NCBI RefSeq assembly: GCF_001500125.1
Contig: NZ_LQIV01000017.1
Span: 1-64,000, forward strand
Origin: Mycobacterium sp. IS-1742
GTDB taxonomy: Bacteria; Actinomycetota; Actinomycetes; Mycobacteriales; Mycobacteriaceae
Length of the DNA: 64,000 nucleotides
Direction: 5' to 3'
A program made the translations under genes and the position numbers. Position 1 is the first letter of the stretch. Every line of letters begins with the position of its first letter. Below the pieces are notes generated by a model, which searched no databases, was not told where the DNA came from, and saw nothing but the letters and a program-made list of their open reading frames with translations. Shown here one piece after another: positions 21,023 through 29,113 of this stretch.

Positions 21023-22396
21023 TTATTCGCTGGCTGCCGGAGCCTTCTCGGTCGAGGTGTCGTTGTCCGCAGCCGGAGCCTTCTCGTTGTCGGCGGCGGG
21101 AGCCTTCTTCGACGGACGCTTGGTGAGCTTCTTGCCGAGGTCGTTGACCGCCGAATTCAGCTGATCGCCCGCCGACTTGAGGGCGCCTGCGATCTTGGCT
21201 CCGGGGTTGACCCGCTTTTTGGCGGGCTTGTCGGCCGGTATTTCTCCGGCACCCTCGTCAAGGACCACCGGGGTCAGGGTGCCGTCGCCCGGCTGCTCGG
21301 TTTCGGTGGGTGTCCCGCTGCCGACGGTCGTATCGACGACGGCCGCACCGTCGGTCGACGATGTCACGTCGGCGGTCTTGCCTGCGTCGGTGTCCGTCGC
21401 CGACACCGTGACCGTCGTGGTCGCCGCGTTGAGGAGCTCGGTGTCATCCACGAGTCGCAGAGTGGACTCCGGTACATCGAGCGGCGCGGGCGGCGGTGTG
21501 TCCTCCTCGTGAAGCGGATTGCCGGTGCCGTCCCACCCGAGTGCCCGCGCGATGGCCTGGGAGAGGTCGATGAGGGATCCGATGGCGCCGGGACCCTGGC
21601 CGGGGATCGAGATGGGACCGAGGCCGATGTCGAGCGCGTTGAAGATCGATCCCCCGGGGCTGAGCAGACCGCCGAAGGTCAGGCCGATCTCGGTGCCGGG
21701 CGGCAACTCGAGGCCCAGAGCCGGCCCCAACGCCGACAGCACGGGGGTCAGGTCGAGCGTCTGTCCGCCGTTGAGGAACGCGTCGACCACGGCGGCCGGG
21801 GTGTTGATCAAGGTGTTGAACGCCGCACCGATATCCGGGGTCTCGCCGGTGAGTTCGGCGAAGATCGCGCTTCCGCTCGCGGCGAGCGCCAGCACCGGAC
21901 CGATGATCGGGCCTACCAGGCCGAGCAGCACACCACTGAATGATGTCGTCGTGAAATCGAGGATCGGTCCCAGGTCAGCGAGTGCCGGCACGATCGCGGG
22001 AAGGAGGGTGAACGCCAGTTGGTGCAGCGGATCGAGCGTCGTCAGGTCACGCTCGTAGAAAACGCCCGCCGCCGCCTCGAGGTTTTCGGCGATCTGGCCG
22101 GCGATCAGCTCGAAGTCGGGGAGCTCGCTGAAGTAGCGGAGCTGGTTGACGATGACCTGCTGCAGCACCGGGAACGGCGCCTCGGCCCAGTCCTCGATGA
22201 GGCCCGCGAGGTTCGCCTCCGCGTTCTCGAACACGTCCACCCACGGCGTGATCGGGTCGATGACGGCGGACAGGTTGACCGACGGGCTGGAGATCTTGAT
22301 GTCCGGCAGCGGCGGCGCCACCGGTGCCATCGCGATCGCGCTCGCGCCCACGAGCGCGACCCCGGCAGTCGCGTACGGACGAAGTCTCAGTTCCAT
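21023..22396 (-). CDS. gjpA: GjpA-like outer-membrane porin / PE-like secreted protein
   Basis: A 457-aa exported protein. The N-terminus MELRLRPYATAGVALVGASA has a basic start and a hydrophobic segment. The next 300 residues are hydrophobic, Ala/Leu/Gly/Pro-rich and mostly helical (VIVNQLRYFSELPDFELIAGQI, described by pattern), similar to proteins annotated as GjpA porin in mycobacteria. The last 130 residues change character: Thr/Asp-rich, then a Lys/Ala/Pro tail with repeated KAPAADN units. A strong ribosome site (AAGGAG) sits 7 nt before the ATG at 22396. The upstream region is AT-rich with palindromes. Porin function is a family-based label, not shown here. Confidence 0.75.
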   Translation of the reverse strand: MELRLRPYATAGVALVGASAIAMAPVAPPLPDIKISSPSVNLSAVIDPITPWVDVFENAEANLAGLIEDWAEAPFPVLQQVIVNQLRYFSELPDFELIAGQIAENLEAAAGVFYERDLTTLDPLHQLAFTLLPAIVPALADLGPILDFTTTSFSGVLLGLVGPIIGPVLALAASGSAIFAELTGETPDIGAAFNTLINTPAAVVDAFLNGGQTLDLTPVLSALGPALGLELPPGTEIGLTFGGLLSPGGSIFNALDIGLGPISIPGQGPGAIGSLIDLSQAIARALGWDGTGNPLHEEDTPPPAPLDVPESTLRLVDDTELLNAATTTVTVSATDTDAGKTADVTSSTDGAAVVDTTVGSGTPTETEQPGDGTLTPVVLDEGAGEIPADKPAKKRVNPGAKIAGALKSAGDQLNSAVNDLGKKLTKRPSKKAPAADNEKAPAADNDTSTEKAPAASE

Positions 22397-22460
22397 CACG
22401 ATCTCCTTACGGCTACGTAAATAATGTGCTTGAGAACGTAACTGAAAAGGTTCTGACGGG

Positions 22461-22474
22461 AAGCAAATTTGCTT
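22461..22474. promoter_or_regulatory. 14-bp perfect palindrome upstream of gjpA
   Basis: AAGCAAATTTGCTT is its own reverse complement, 65 bp upstream of the gjpA ATG and inside the AT-rich region. The symmetry and position fit an operator for a dimeric regulator; which one is unknown. Confidence 0.55.
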
Positions 22475-22511
22475 GATTCGTTGAGCTATCTTTTGAAACT
22501 TGCAAATACAT

Positions 22512-22528
22512 TCAAGATCAATTCTTGA
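22512..22528. promoter_or_regulatory. Inverted repeat TCAAGA-N5-TCTTGA
   Basis: Half-sites at 22512-22517 and 22523-22528 are perfect complements around 5 bp. It is the second dyad in the AT-rich region upstream of gjpA, 38 bp from the first. Confidence 0.4.
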
Positions 22529-22717
22529 TCCGAAGTAGTTGACCGTCTCGGTATTCACGCAGTTCAGCGCATCGCAGAACCAAGAAATTGGCAGGCAATG
22601 GCCCCTTGGGAGACGCATCGGCGTTTCCGCTTTTTGCGATGACACGCAGTCGGTAGGCGTGTTGAGACGGGACTTCGCAGTTCGTAGCGCGTGCGCCGGC
22701 CGGTGGCGATCCCGCAA

Positions 22718-22738
22718 CGAGCGCCGCTGCTGCGCTCG
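22718..22738 (-). terminator. Hairpin after wzm
   Basis: CGAGCGC (22718-22724) pairs with GCGCTCG (22732-22738) around a 7-nt loop, 5 bp after the wzm stop. This is the likely end of the bpa-wzt-glfT1-wzm transcript; there is no U-tract. Confidence 0.55.
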
Positions 22739-22742
22739 AGCT

Positions 22743-23573
22743 CTAAACCCAGTACGGCACCCGCGCCCGATACTGCTTCATCGCCAACGCCGCCATCGCC
22801 CACCCGATCACGGTCAACACCAGCACCACGATCCAGTGCCGCAGCTCCTGGTCCGCCCCCAGCAACGGCGCCCGCACGATGTCGAGATAGTGCAGCAGCG
22901 GGTTGAGCTCGACGATTCTGGCGTAGGACCCGGCGCCCTGCTGCTGCAGCGTCGCCTCGTTCCAGATGATCGGCGTCATGAAGAACAGCAGCTGGACGAC
23001 GCTGTTGAGCAGCGGGCCGATGTCGCGGTAGCGGGTCGCGAGAATCCCGAAGCACAGCGACACCCACACGCAGTTCAGCATGATCAGCAGCAGCGCCGGG
23101 ACCACCGCGAGATCGGTCCAGTGCCACGGCTTCGGATAAATGATCGCGATGATCACGAAGATGATGATGTTGTGGCCGAACAGGATCATCTGCCGCCACA
23201 CCAGCCGGTAGACGTGTACCGACAGCGGCGTCGGCAGCTGTTTGATCAGTCCCTCGTTGGCGATGAACACCTCGGCGCCCTCGAGGATCGACGCGTTGAT
23301 GAGGTTCCAGACGATCAGGCCCATCGTCACGTACGGAAGGTGTTCGGACAGCTCGAGTTTGAACAGCTTCGAGTACAGCAATCCCATCGCGACCGCGGTG
23401 GCGCCGGTGGCGATGGTGATCCAGAACGGGCCCAGCACCGAACGCCGGTAGCGCTGTTTGATGTCCTGCCATCCGAGGTGCAGCCACAGTTCGCGTTTGC
23501 CGAACCCGTCGCGAAGGTCACCCCAGGCGCGCGCCATCGTCTTCGACTGCGCTGACGCCTCATCGAAACTCAT
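22743..23573 (-). CDS. wzm: Galactan exporter permease Wzm
   Basis: A 276-aa ABC-2-type permease with six predicted membrane helices (WITIATGATAVAMGLLYSKLF, GLIVWNLINASIL, IIIFVIIAIIY and others). It pairs with Wzt to flip lipid-linked galactan to the periplasmic side. The N-terminal amphipathic segment WLHLGWQDIKQRYRRSVLGPFW is characteristic of polysaccharide ABC-2 exporters. The start MSFDEASAQS at 23573 overlaps the glfT1 stop as ATGA. Corresponds to Rv3783 of M. tuberculosis. Confidence 0.93.
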   Translation of the reverse strand: MSFDEASAQSKTMARAWGDLRDGFGKRELWLHLGWQDIKQRYRRSVLGPFWITIATGATAVAMGLLYSKLFKLELSEHLPYVTMGLIVWNLINASILEGAEVFIANEGLIKQLPTPLSVHVYRLVWRQMILFGHNIIIFVIIAIIYPKPWHWTDLAVVPALLLIMLNCVWVSLCFGILATRYRDIGPLLNSVVQLLFFMTPIIWNEATLQQQGAGSYARIVELNPLLHYLDIVRAPLLGADQELRHWIVVLVLTVIGWAMAALAMKQYRARVPYWV

Positions 23574-24463
23574 GTGCCCGGCCTCCCGAACCTCTCCTCG
23601 CGACCAAGACGGCGCAACCGAATCCATTCCCGCAGCCCGGCGGGGTCGCGCCGGGACACCAGGAAGTACCAGCCGAACCGCACCCACTCCTGCGGGAGCA
23701 GCTTGCGAAGTCCCGGCTGGGACAACAGGTATCCACGGTTGCGATAGGTGAAGAACCGTTTGGTCGCATCGTCGGGATACTGCGTGTGCATGCGGCCACC
23801 GAGGATGGGCTTGAATTCGTCACTGCCGTACGGGTGGACGTACGTGGCGCGCAGGCAGGTGCCGAACGGCAGACCGGACCGCACGAGACGGCGGTGCACC
23901 TCGACCTCGTCGCCGCGGACGAACAGTCGCAGGTCGGGGACGCCGACGGCCTCGATGGTCGAGGCGCGGAACAGTGCACCGTTGAACAGCGACGCGTAGC
24001 CCGGCAGCAACTCGGCGTCGCCCAGTTCCGAGACATGTCGCCGCCACACCAGTCCTCGGCGCAGCGGGAACGCCAACCGGGTGGGGTCGGCGATGTCGCA
24101 CACCATCGGCGACACCTCGGCCAATCCGTGACGCTCGGCGCAGTCCAGGAGCGTCTGCAGCACCGAGGGGTCCAGCGGCCGTCCGTCGTCGTCGGCAAGC
24201 CACACCCAGTCCGCGCCCTGGGCCAGCGCGTGCAAGATGCCGAGCGCGAAACCGCCGGCGCCCCCGAGGTTTCGGCGCGATCCCAGATACGTCGACGGAA
24301 CCGGTTGCGCCGCAACCAGATCGCGGACGAATGAATCGTCGTCGTTGTCCACCACGATCAGCCCGTCGGGCCGTCGCGTCTGCGCGCACAGCGCGTCGAG
24401 CGATTTGGCCAGCGACTCCGGACGTCGGTGGGTGACGACGACTGCGTAAACCGCGTCACTCAT
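23570..24463 (-). CDS. glfT1: Galactofuranosyltransferase GlfT1
   Basis: A 297-aa GT2 glycosyltransferase that adds the first galactofuranose residues to the decaprenyl-PP-GlcNAc-Rha linker, at the cytoplasmic side of the membrane. The GT-A nucleotide-binding strand AVVVTHRRPESLAKSLDAL is at the N-terminus, the metal-binding DDD is at residues 91-93 (WVWLADDDG), and RGDEVEVHRRLVRSG lies in the acceptor half. The ATG at 24463 overlaps the wzt stop by 8 bp. It is embedded between wzt and wzm as in other mycobacteria (Rv3782). Confidence 0.94.
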   Translation of the reverse strand: MSDAVYAVVVTHRRPESLAKSLDALCAQTRRPDGLIVVDNDDDSFVRDLVAAQPVPSTYLGSRRNLGGAGGFALGILHALAQGADWVWLADDDGRPLDPSVLQTLLDCAERHGLAEVSPMVCDIADPTRLAFPLRRGLVWRRHVSELGDAELLPGYASLFNGALFRASTIEAVGVPDLRLFVRGDEVEVHRRLVRSGLPFGTCLRATYVHPYGSDEFKPILGGRMHTQYPDDATKRFFTYRNRGYLLSQPGLRKLLPQEWVRFGWYFLVSRRDPAGLREWIRLRRLGREERFGRPGT

Positions 24464-25274
24464 CGGTGACCGATGCCGGCCAGTCGCCGCGGTGTTCCTC
24501 CAGCACCTCCCGCACATGCCGTGCCGCGTCGTCACCCTCGTACGCACGCACGACGTCCTCGATGCCGCCGGTCATCTTGACCGTGCCGTGGTCGATCCAC
24601 ATCGCGGTCTTGCACAGCCGCGCGAGGAACTCGTTGGAGTGGCTGGCGAACACCAGGATTCCGGAGCGCTCCACCAGGCTCTGCAGCCGCGACTGGGCCT
24701 TCTTGAGGAACTCGGCGTCCACCGCGCCGATGCCCTCGTCGAGCAGCAGGATCTCGGGGTCGATGCTGGTGACGACGCCCATCGCCAGCCGCACGCGCAT
24801 ACCGGTGGAATACGTGCGCAGCGGCATCGACAGGTAGTCGCCGAGCTCGGTGAACTCCGCGATCTCGTCGATCTTGGCCAGCATCTGCTTGCGGGTCTGC
24901 CCGAGGAACAGGCCGCGGATGATGATGTTCTCGTACCCGGAGATCTCGGGGTCCATCCCGACGCCGAGGTCGAACACCGGGGCCACCCGGCCCGTCACGG
25001 TGGCCGAACCCCGGGTGGGTTCGTAGATGCCCGACAGCAGGCGCAGCAGCGTCGATTTCCCTGCGCCGTTGTGCCCGACCAGACCGACCCGGTCTCCGAG
25101 CTCCAGCGACATGGTGATGTCGCGCAGGGCCTCGATGACGACGACGTTCGACGCGTTGCGTCCGATGGCGCCGCCGGCCTTACCGAGGAACGCCTTCTTC
25201 AACGACCGGGTCTTGGCGTCGAAGATCGGGAACTCGACCCACGCGTCACGGGTCTCGATGCGAGGAACCGCCAC
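24456..25274 (-). CDS. wzt: Galactan exporter ATPase Wzt
   Basis: A 272-aa ABC ATPase that powers galactan export with Wzm. Walker A GHNGAGKST is at residues 67-75; the signature YSTGMRVRLAMG and Walker B ILLLDEGIGAVD follow, then the switch His in FASHSNE. The N-terminal 40 residues (WVEFPIFDAKTRSLKKAFLG) are typical of the mycobacterial protein. The start is a GTG at 25274, supported by alignment of this N-terminus with the Rv3781 type; it lies 7 bp after the bpa stop. Confidence 0.94.
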   Translation of the reverse strand: MAVPRIETRDAWVEFPIFDAKTRSLKKAFLGKAGGAIGRNASNVVVIEALRDITMSLELGDRVGLVGHNGAGKSTLLRLLSGIYEPTRGSATVTGRVAPVFDLGVGMDPEISGYENIIIRGLFLGQTRKQMLAKIDEIAEFTELGDYLSMPLRTYSTGMRVRLAMGVVTSIDPEILLLDEGIGAVDAEFLKKAQSRLQSLVERSGILVFASHSNEFLARLCKTAMWIDHGTVKMTGGIEDVVRAYEGDDAARHVREVLEEHRGDWPASVTDE

Positions 25275-25281
25275 CGCAGCC

Positions 25282-25797
25282 CTAGAGGTACTGCCCGGTG
25301 CCGGGGTGCGCGGGTCCGCCACGCTGGCCCTGCACCGCGATGCCGGGAGGCAACGCACCCTGGCGCATCTGTTCGAGCTGGGCCCGGGCAGCCATCTGCT
25401 GGGCGAACAGCGCGGTCTGGATGCCGTGGAAGAGCCCCTCGAGCCAGCCGACCAGCTGTGCCTGGGCGATGCGCAACTCGGCGTCCGACGGGACGCTGTC
25501 CTCGGTGAAGGGCAGCGTCAGCCGCTCGAGCTCCTCGCGGAGCTCCGGCGCCAGGCCCTCTTCGAGTTCCTGGATGCTCGTGTGGTGGATCTCGCGCAGC
25601 CTGTTGCGGCTCGCGTCGTCGAGGGGAGCGGCCCGCACCTCCTCGAGGAGCTGCTTGATCATGGTGCCGATCCGCATCACCTTGGCCGGCTGTTCGACCA
25701 GGTCGGACAGCGACTTGCCGTCGCCGTCCGCGGTGTCACCGCCGCCGGGGTCGCCGCCGATGATCTCGATGTTGTCGTCGTCGTTGTTCAGCGTCAT
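25282..25797 (-). CDS. bpa: Bacterial proteasome activator Bpa (DUF2587)
   Basis: A 171-aa helical protein. Bpa forms a ring that docks on the 20S proteasome and opens its gate without ATP. The acidic N-terminus (NNDDDNIEIIGGDPGGGD) is followed by the conserved four-helix core (VMRIGTMIKQLLEEVRAAPLD, GWLEGLFHGIQTALFAQQ) and a flexible tail ending Gly-Gln-Tyr-Leu, the proteasome-docking motif. It is first in the run leading to wzt-glfT1-wzm, 7 bp upstream of wzt, as with Rv3780. The start ATG at 25797 gives the expected length. Confidence 0.95.
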   Translation of the reverse strand: MTLNNDDDNIEIIGGDPGGGDTADGDGKSLSDLVEQPAKVMRIGTMIKQLLEEVRAAPLDDASRNRLREIHHTSIQELEEGLAPELREELERLTLPFTEDSVPSDAELRIAQAQLVGWLEGLFHGIQTALFAQQMAARAQLEQMRQGALPPGIAVQGQRGGPAHPGTGQYL

Positions 25798-26221
25798 CTG
25801 AGTCGCATTCCCTCTACAGGCTGTTCTATCGGTGTGACACTAGTCCGTTGTCTGCGTGACTCCCGCACGCCACCGCCCGGTCGGTCAGTGCCCACGCCAC
25901 CGCCGGGAGGGCCGGTGGAGGTATCGCACGCGTCGGCGGGCGCCGCTGTCGGCAAACCCTCAGCAGACGCTGCGAGATGGCGGTCGCCGACACGTTCATC
26001 GCCGCGAGGTCGGTGGGTCCAACGGCAGGAAGGCCCCGGGCGCCGACGCTGGGGCCACCTCAGCAACGGCGGGGGGATTAGCACTCAACTCTCGAAGGGT
26101 CCTGGACTAGTATGGCTCGGCAGGTGTTCCGATCCGGTGCGGCGACGGCATGCGCGCGGTCGGACGCCGCCGGGAAATCGTGTCGGTTTGTGGAATTCAC
26201 GAACGCTCTAAGGTGGCAGGA
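25798..26221. other. Intergenic region between bpa and the Rv3778c-like gene
   Basis: This 424-bp gap separates divergent genes and should hold both promoters. No coding frame in it looks real. It contains a 12-bp direct repeat, CACGCCACCGCC, at 25866-25877 and 25893-25904, and a TAGTAT at 26109-26114 that could be a mycobacterial -10 for the rightward gene, without a convincing -35. In M. tuberculosis the long gene Rv3779 occupies this interval; it is absent here. Confidence 0.5.
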
Positions 26222-27418
26222 ATGGCATACGACGTCGCCCGGGTGCGTGGGTTGCACCCCTCATTGGGCGACGGATGGGTGCACTTCGACGCCCAGCACG
26301 GGATGTTGGTGCCCGACGCGGTGGCCACGACGGTCTCCACCGCGTTCCGGGGGTCGATGTCGACCACCGTCGGCCCGCATCCGTCGGCGCGGCGCAGTGC
26401 CGCGGTGCTGCATGCGGCCCGCCAGGCGGTCGCCGACCTGGTGAACGGTGATCCGCGCGGTGTGGTGCTCGGCGCCGACCGCGCGCTCCTGCTGGCCTCG
26501 CTGGCCGACGCCGCGTCGACCCGGGTGGGGCTGGGATACGAGGTGGTCGTCACCCGACTCGACGACGAGGCGAACATCGCGCCCTGGCTGCGGGCGGCCA
26601 ACCGCTACGGCGCCAAGATCAAGTGGGCCGAGGTCGACATCGAGACCGGCGAACTGCCCGCGTGGCAGTGGGAGGGGCTGATCACCGGGCCGACGCGCAT
26701 GGTGGCGATCGCCTCGGCGTCCTCGACCATCGGCACGGTGACCGACCTGCGGGCGGTCACCAAGCTGGTGCACGAGGTCGGCGGCCTGGTGGTCGTCGAC
26801 CACTCCGCGGCGGCCCCGTACCGGCTGATCGACCTCGACGAGATCGACGCCGACGTCGTCGCGCTCAACGCGGTGGCGTGGGGTGGCCCGCCGATCGGCG
26901 CGCTGGTCTTCCGCGACCCGTCGATCATCGAACAGTTCGGCTCGGTGTCGCTGGACCCGTACGCGACGGGACCGGCGCGCCTGGAGGTCGGGGTGCACCA
27001 GTTCGGCATGCTCGCCGGGGTGGTGGCCAGCATCGAGTACCTGGCCGGCCTCGACGAGAACGCCACCGGCACCCGCCGCGAGCGGCTGTCGCTGTCGATG
27101 CAGTCCGCCACCTCGTACATGAGCCGGCTGTTCGACTACCTGTTGATGTCGCTGCGCTCGCTGCCGCTGGTGATGGTGATCGGGCAACCCGAGGTCCGCA
27201 TCCCGACGCTGAGTTTCGCCGTCCGCGATGTGCCTGCCGAGAAGGTGGTGCAGCGGCTCGCCGACAACGGCGTGCTGGCCATCGCGAACGCGAACTCCCG
27301 GGTGCTCGACGTCATCGGGGTCGACGACATCGGCGGTGCCGTCACCATCGGCCTCGCGCACTACACCACCACCGCCGAGGTGGATCAGCTGGTGCGCGCG
27401 CTCGCGTCGCTGGGCTGA
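26222..27418 (+). CDS. Cysteine-desulfurase-like protein with an altered PLP site (Rv3778c-like)
   Basis: A 398-aa protein with the fold-type I aminotransferase class V pattern over its whole length: [73 protein letters not shown] and the [11 protein letters not shown] region. By eye, three PLP residues of cysteine desulfurases differ: the stacking His of the EHHANIVPW motif is Asp, the Gln of DxAQ is Ala, and the Schiff-base Lys of SAHK aligns with Val218. The PLP Asp is kept. A normal desulfurase reaction is therefore unlikely. The start is the ATG of [10 protein letters not shown]. Function unknown. Confidence 0.88.
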   Translation: MAYDVARVRGLHPSLGDGWVHFDAQHGMLVPDAVATTVSTAFRGSMSTTVGPHPSARRSAAVLHAARQAVADLVNGDPRGVVLGADRALLLASLADAASTRVGLGYEVVVTRLDDEANIAPWLRAANRYGAKIKWAEVDIETGELPAWQWEGLITGPTRMVAIASASSTIGTVTDLRAVTKLVHEVGGLVVVDHSAAAPYRLIDLDEIDADVVALNAVAWGGPPIGALVFRDPSIIEQFGSVSLDPYATGPARLEVGVHQFGMLAGVVASIEYLAGLDENATGTRRERLSLSMQSATSYMSRLFDYLLMSLRSLPLVMVIGQPEVRIPTLSFAVRDVPAEKVVQRLADNGVLAIANANSRVLDVIGVDDIGGAVTIGLAHYTTTAEVDQLVRALASLG

Positions 27419-27433
27419 GGGCCGCCCCGACCG

Positions 27434-28420
27434 TCAGTCCCTGACGCGGAGCAGGACCTTGCCCGACACCTCACCGGAGTCGAGCAGTTCCTGCGCGGCC
27501 TGGGCCTCGTGCACCGGGAACTCCGCGCCGATGATCGGGCGCACCCGGCCGTCGGCGACCATCGGCCACACGTTGGCCACCACCTGCGCGACGATGTCGC
27601 TCTTGCTGCCCGGCCCGGTGACGGGGCGTGAGCGCAACGCGGTCGCGGTCACGCTCGCGCGTTTGGCGAGCAGCTTGCCGATGTTGAGTTCTGCCTTGAC
27701 GCCGCCCTGCATGCCGATGATGACCAGCCGTCCGCCCGCGGCCAGGGCGTCGATGTTCCGGTCGAGGTACGCCGCGCCCATGATGTCGAGAATCACGTCG
27801 GCGCCCGCCCCGTCGGTCTCGGCGCGGAGCCGCTCGACGAAGTCCTCGTCGCGGTAGTTGACGGCCACCTCGGCGCCCAGTTCCCGGCAGAGGTCGAGCT
27901 TGTTCGCCTTCCCCGCGGTGACGGCGACCCGGCAGCCGAGCGCGTTGGCCACCTGGATGGCATGAGTGCCGATCCCGCTGGCGCCGCCGTGGACCAGCAG
28001 CACCTCGCCGGCGGCGAGTGCGGCGGTCATCACGACGTTGGACCACACGGTGCACGCCACTTCCGGCAGTGCGGCTGCATGGGCGAGTTCGACCGATTCG
28101 GGCACCGGCATCACCTGGCCCGCCGGGACCGTGACGTTCTCGGCGTACCCGCCGCCTACCAGCAAAGCGCAGACCGGTTGCCCGACGGACCAGCCGGTCA
28201 CCCCGTCGGCGATGTCGGTGATGACGCCGGAGACCTCGAGGCCCATGATGTCGCTGGCGCCCTTCGGGGGCGGATACTTGCCTGCGGCCTGCAACAGGTC
28301 GGCCCGGTTGATTCCGGCGGCAACGACCTCGATTCGAACCTCACCCGATTGAAGTGCGCGTTCCGGTACTTCCGTCCAATTCAGCTTTCCTGGGGACTCG
28401 GCGACAATCGCATGCATCAT
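27434..28420 (-). CDS. Zinc-independent NAD(P)H:quinone oxidoreductase (QOR/PIG3 type)
   Basis: A 328-aa MDR-family enzyme. It has the GroES-like N-terminal domain (AGINRADLLQAAGKYPPPKG) and a Rossmann domain with VHGGASGIGTHAIQVANALG near the middle. It lacks the zinc-binding Cys/His cluster of alcohol dehydrogenases, as expected for quinone oxidoreductases. The start is the first of two adjacent ATGs at 28420, and length equals Rv3777 (328 aa). It is divergent from a MarR gene 63 bp away, which may regulate it in response to quinones or other electrophiles; this is inference from context. Confidence 0.92.
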   Translation of the reverse strand: MMHAIVAESPGKLNWTEVPERALQSGEVRIEVVAAGINRADLLQAAGKYPPPKGASDIMGLEVSGVITDIADGVTGWSVGQPVCALLVGGGYAENVTVPAGQVMPVPESVELAHAAALPEVACTVWSNVVMTAALAAGEVLLVHGGASGIGTHAIQVANALGCRVAVTAGKANKLDLCRELGAEVAVNYRDEDFVERLRAETDGAGADVILDIMGAAYLDRNIDALAAGGRLVIIGMQGGVKAELNIGKLLAKRASVTATALRSRPVTGPGSKSDIVAQVVANVWPMVADGRVRPIIGAEFPVHEAQAAQELLDSGEVSGKVLLRVRD

Positions 28421-28424
28421 CTCA

Positions 28425-28439
28425 ACCCTACTCTTGGGT
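28425..28439. promoter_or_regulatory. Possible MarR operator (ACCC-N7-GGGT)
   Basis: A short inverted repeat (28425-28428 and 28436-28439) lies 5 bp upstream of the oxidoreductase ATG and 45 bp upstream of the MarR gene. Its position suits autoregulation and control of the divergent gene; the symmetry is too short to be sure. Confidence 0.25.
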
Positions 28440-28483
28440 ACAGTTCGCTTCCCGGACACCGCTTCGTGCTTTACCATGGGCGG

Positions 28484-28996
28484 ATGGAGGGGATGATAGG
28501 GGGGCGTACGGCGAGCGACATGCCGGGCCTCGACATCGCAGAACAACGGTCCTGGCAAAATTTCCTGGACGCCGCGCTGAGGCTCTACGCCACGCTGAAC
28601 AAGACGTTGGTCGAACAGCACCATTTGACGCTGAACGACGTCCGCCTGCTCGACATGCTGGACAAGTCCCCGACAGGGTCCGCCCGCATGGGTGATCTCG
28701 CGGAGAAACTGATGTCGCTGCCCAGCCGGGTGACCCGTCAGATCCGCCGTCTGGAGATGCAGGGTCTGGTGCGGCGGGGGGCGAGCCCGGACGACGGTCG
28801 CGGCGTGCTGGCCTCGATCACCGACGACGGGCGCACCCAGGTCCGCGAGGCGATGATTACGTACTCGGAAGGCGTGCGGACCCATTTCCTGGGCAGGCTG
28901 TCCCGACCGCAGATCGCGGCCATGGGGGAGAATTGCCGCCGGGTGAGCGCCGCCATGCGCGCCGGCTCGGCGCCCGCCAGGCTCGGCCGCGTCTAG
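28484..28996 (+). CDS. MarR-family transcription regulator
   Basis: A 170-aa winged-helix regulator. The recognition region is visible in LNDVRLLDMLDKSPTGSARMGDLAEKL followed by SRVTRQIRRLEMQGLV, and the wing in DGRGVLASITDDGR, flanked by dimerisation helices at both ends. The ATG at 28484 was taken; 28493 and 28520 are alternative ATGs. It faces the quinone oxidoreductase gene, its most likely target. No reactive cysteine of the OhrR type is visible in the N-terminal helix. Confidence 0.9.
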   Translation: MEGMIGGRTASDMPGLDIAEQRSWQNFLDAALRLYATLNKTLVEQHHLTLNDVRLLDMLDKSPTGSARMGDLAEKLMSLPSRVTRQIRRLEMQGLVRRGASPDDGRGVLASITDDGRTQVREAMITYSEGVRTHFLGRLSRPQIAAMGENCRRVSAAMRAGSAPARLGRV

Positions 28997-29016
28997 CACC
29001 CACTACGCTGTTGCGC

Positions 29017-29103
29017 GGTGGCGTGGCAGAGCGGCCTAATGCACTCGCCTTGAAAGCGAGAGACGGCTAACACCGTCCGGGGGTTCAAATCCCTCCGCCA
29101 CCG
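29017..29103 (+). tRNA. tRNA-Ser (anticodon TGA)
   Basis: 87 nt with acceptor stem GGTGGCG/CGCCACC, discriminator G, anticodon stem CTCGC/GCGAG around CTTGAAA (anticodon TGA), a long class II variable arm (GACGG...CCGTC) and the T-loop GTTCAAATC. No CCA is encoded. Confidence 0.97.
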
Positions 29104-29113
29104 CTCATGGGTG

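Larger units (their letters stand above)
22397..22717 (-). promoter_or_regulatory. AT-rich upstream control region of gjpA
   Basis: No gene is credible in this 321-bp gap. Positions 22397-22560 are markedly AT-rich against the GC-rich surroundings and contain two symmetric elements (22461-22474 and 22512-22528). The strong SD of gjpA marks its right-hand limit in the direction of transcription. I see no certain -10/-35 pair. The part 22560-22717 returns to normal base composition with no clear signal. Confidence 0.6.

Noticed and set aside
26078..26086. TTAGCACTC, a half-site of the CIRCE heat-shock operator
   Set aside because: The second half GAGTGCTAA does not follow after 9 bp, so no operator is present.
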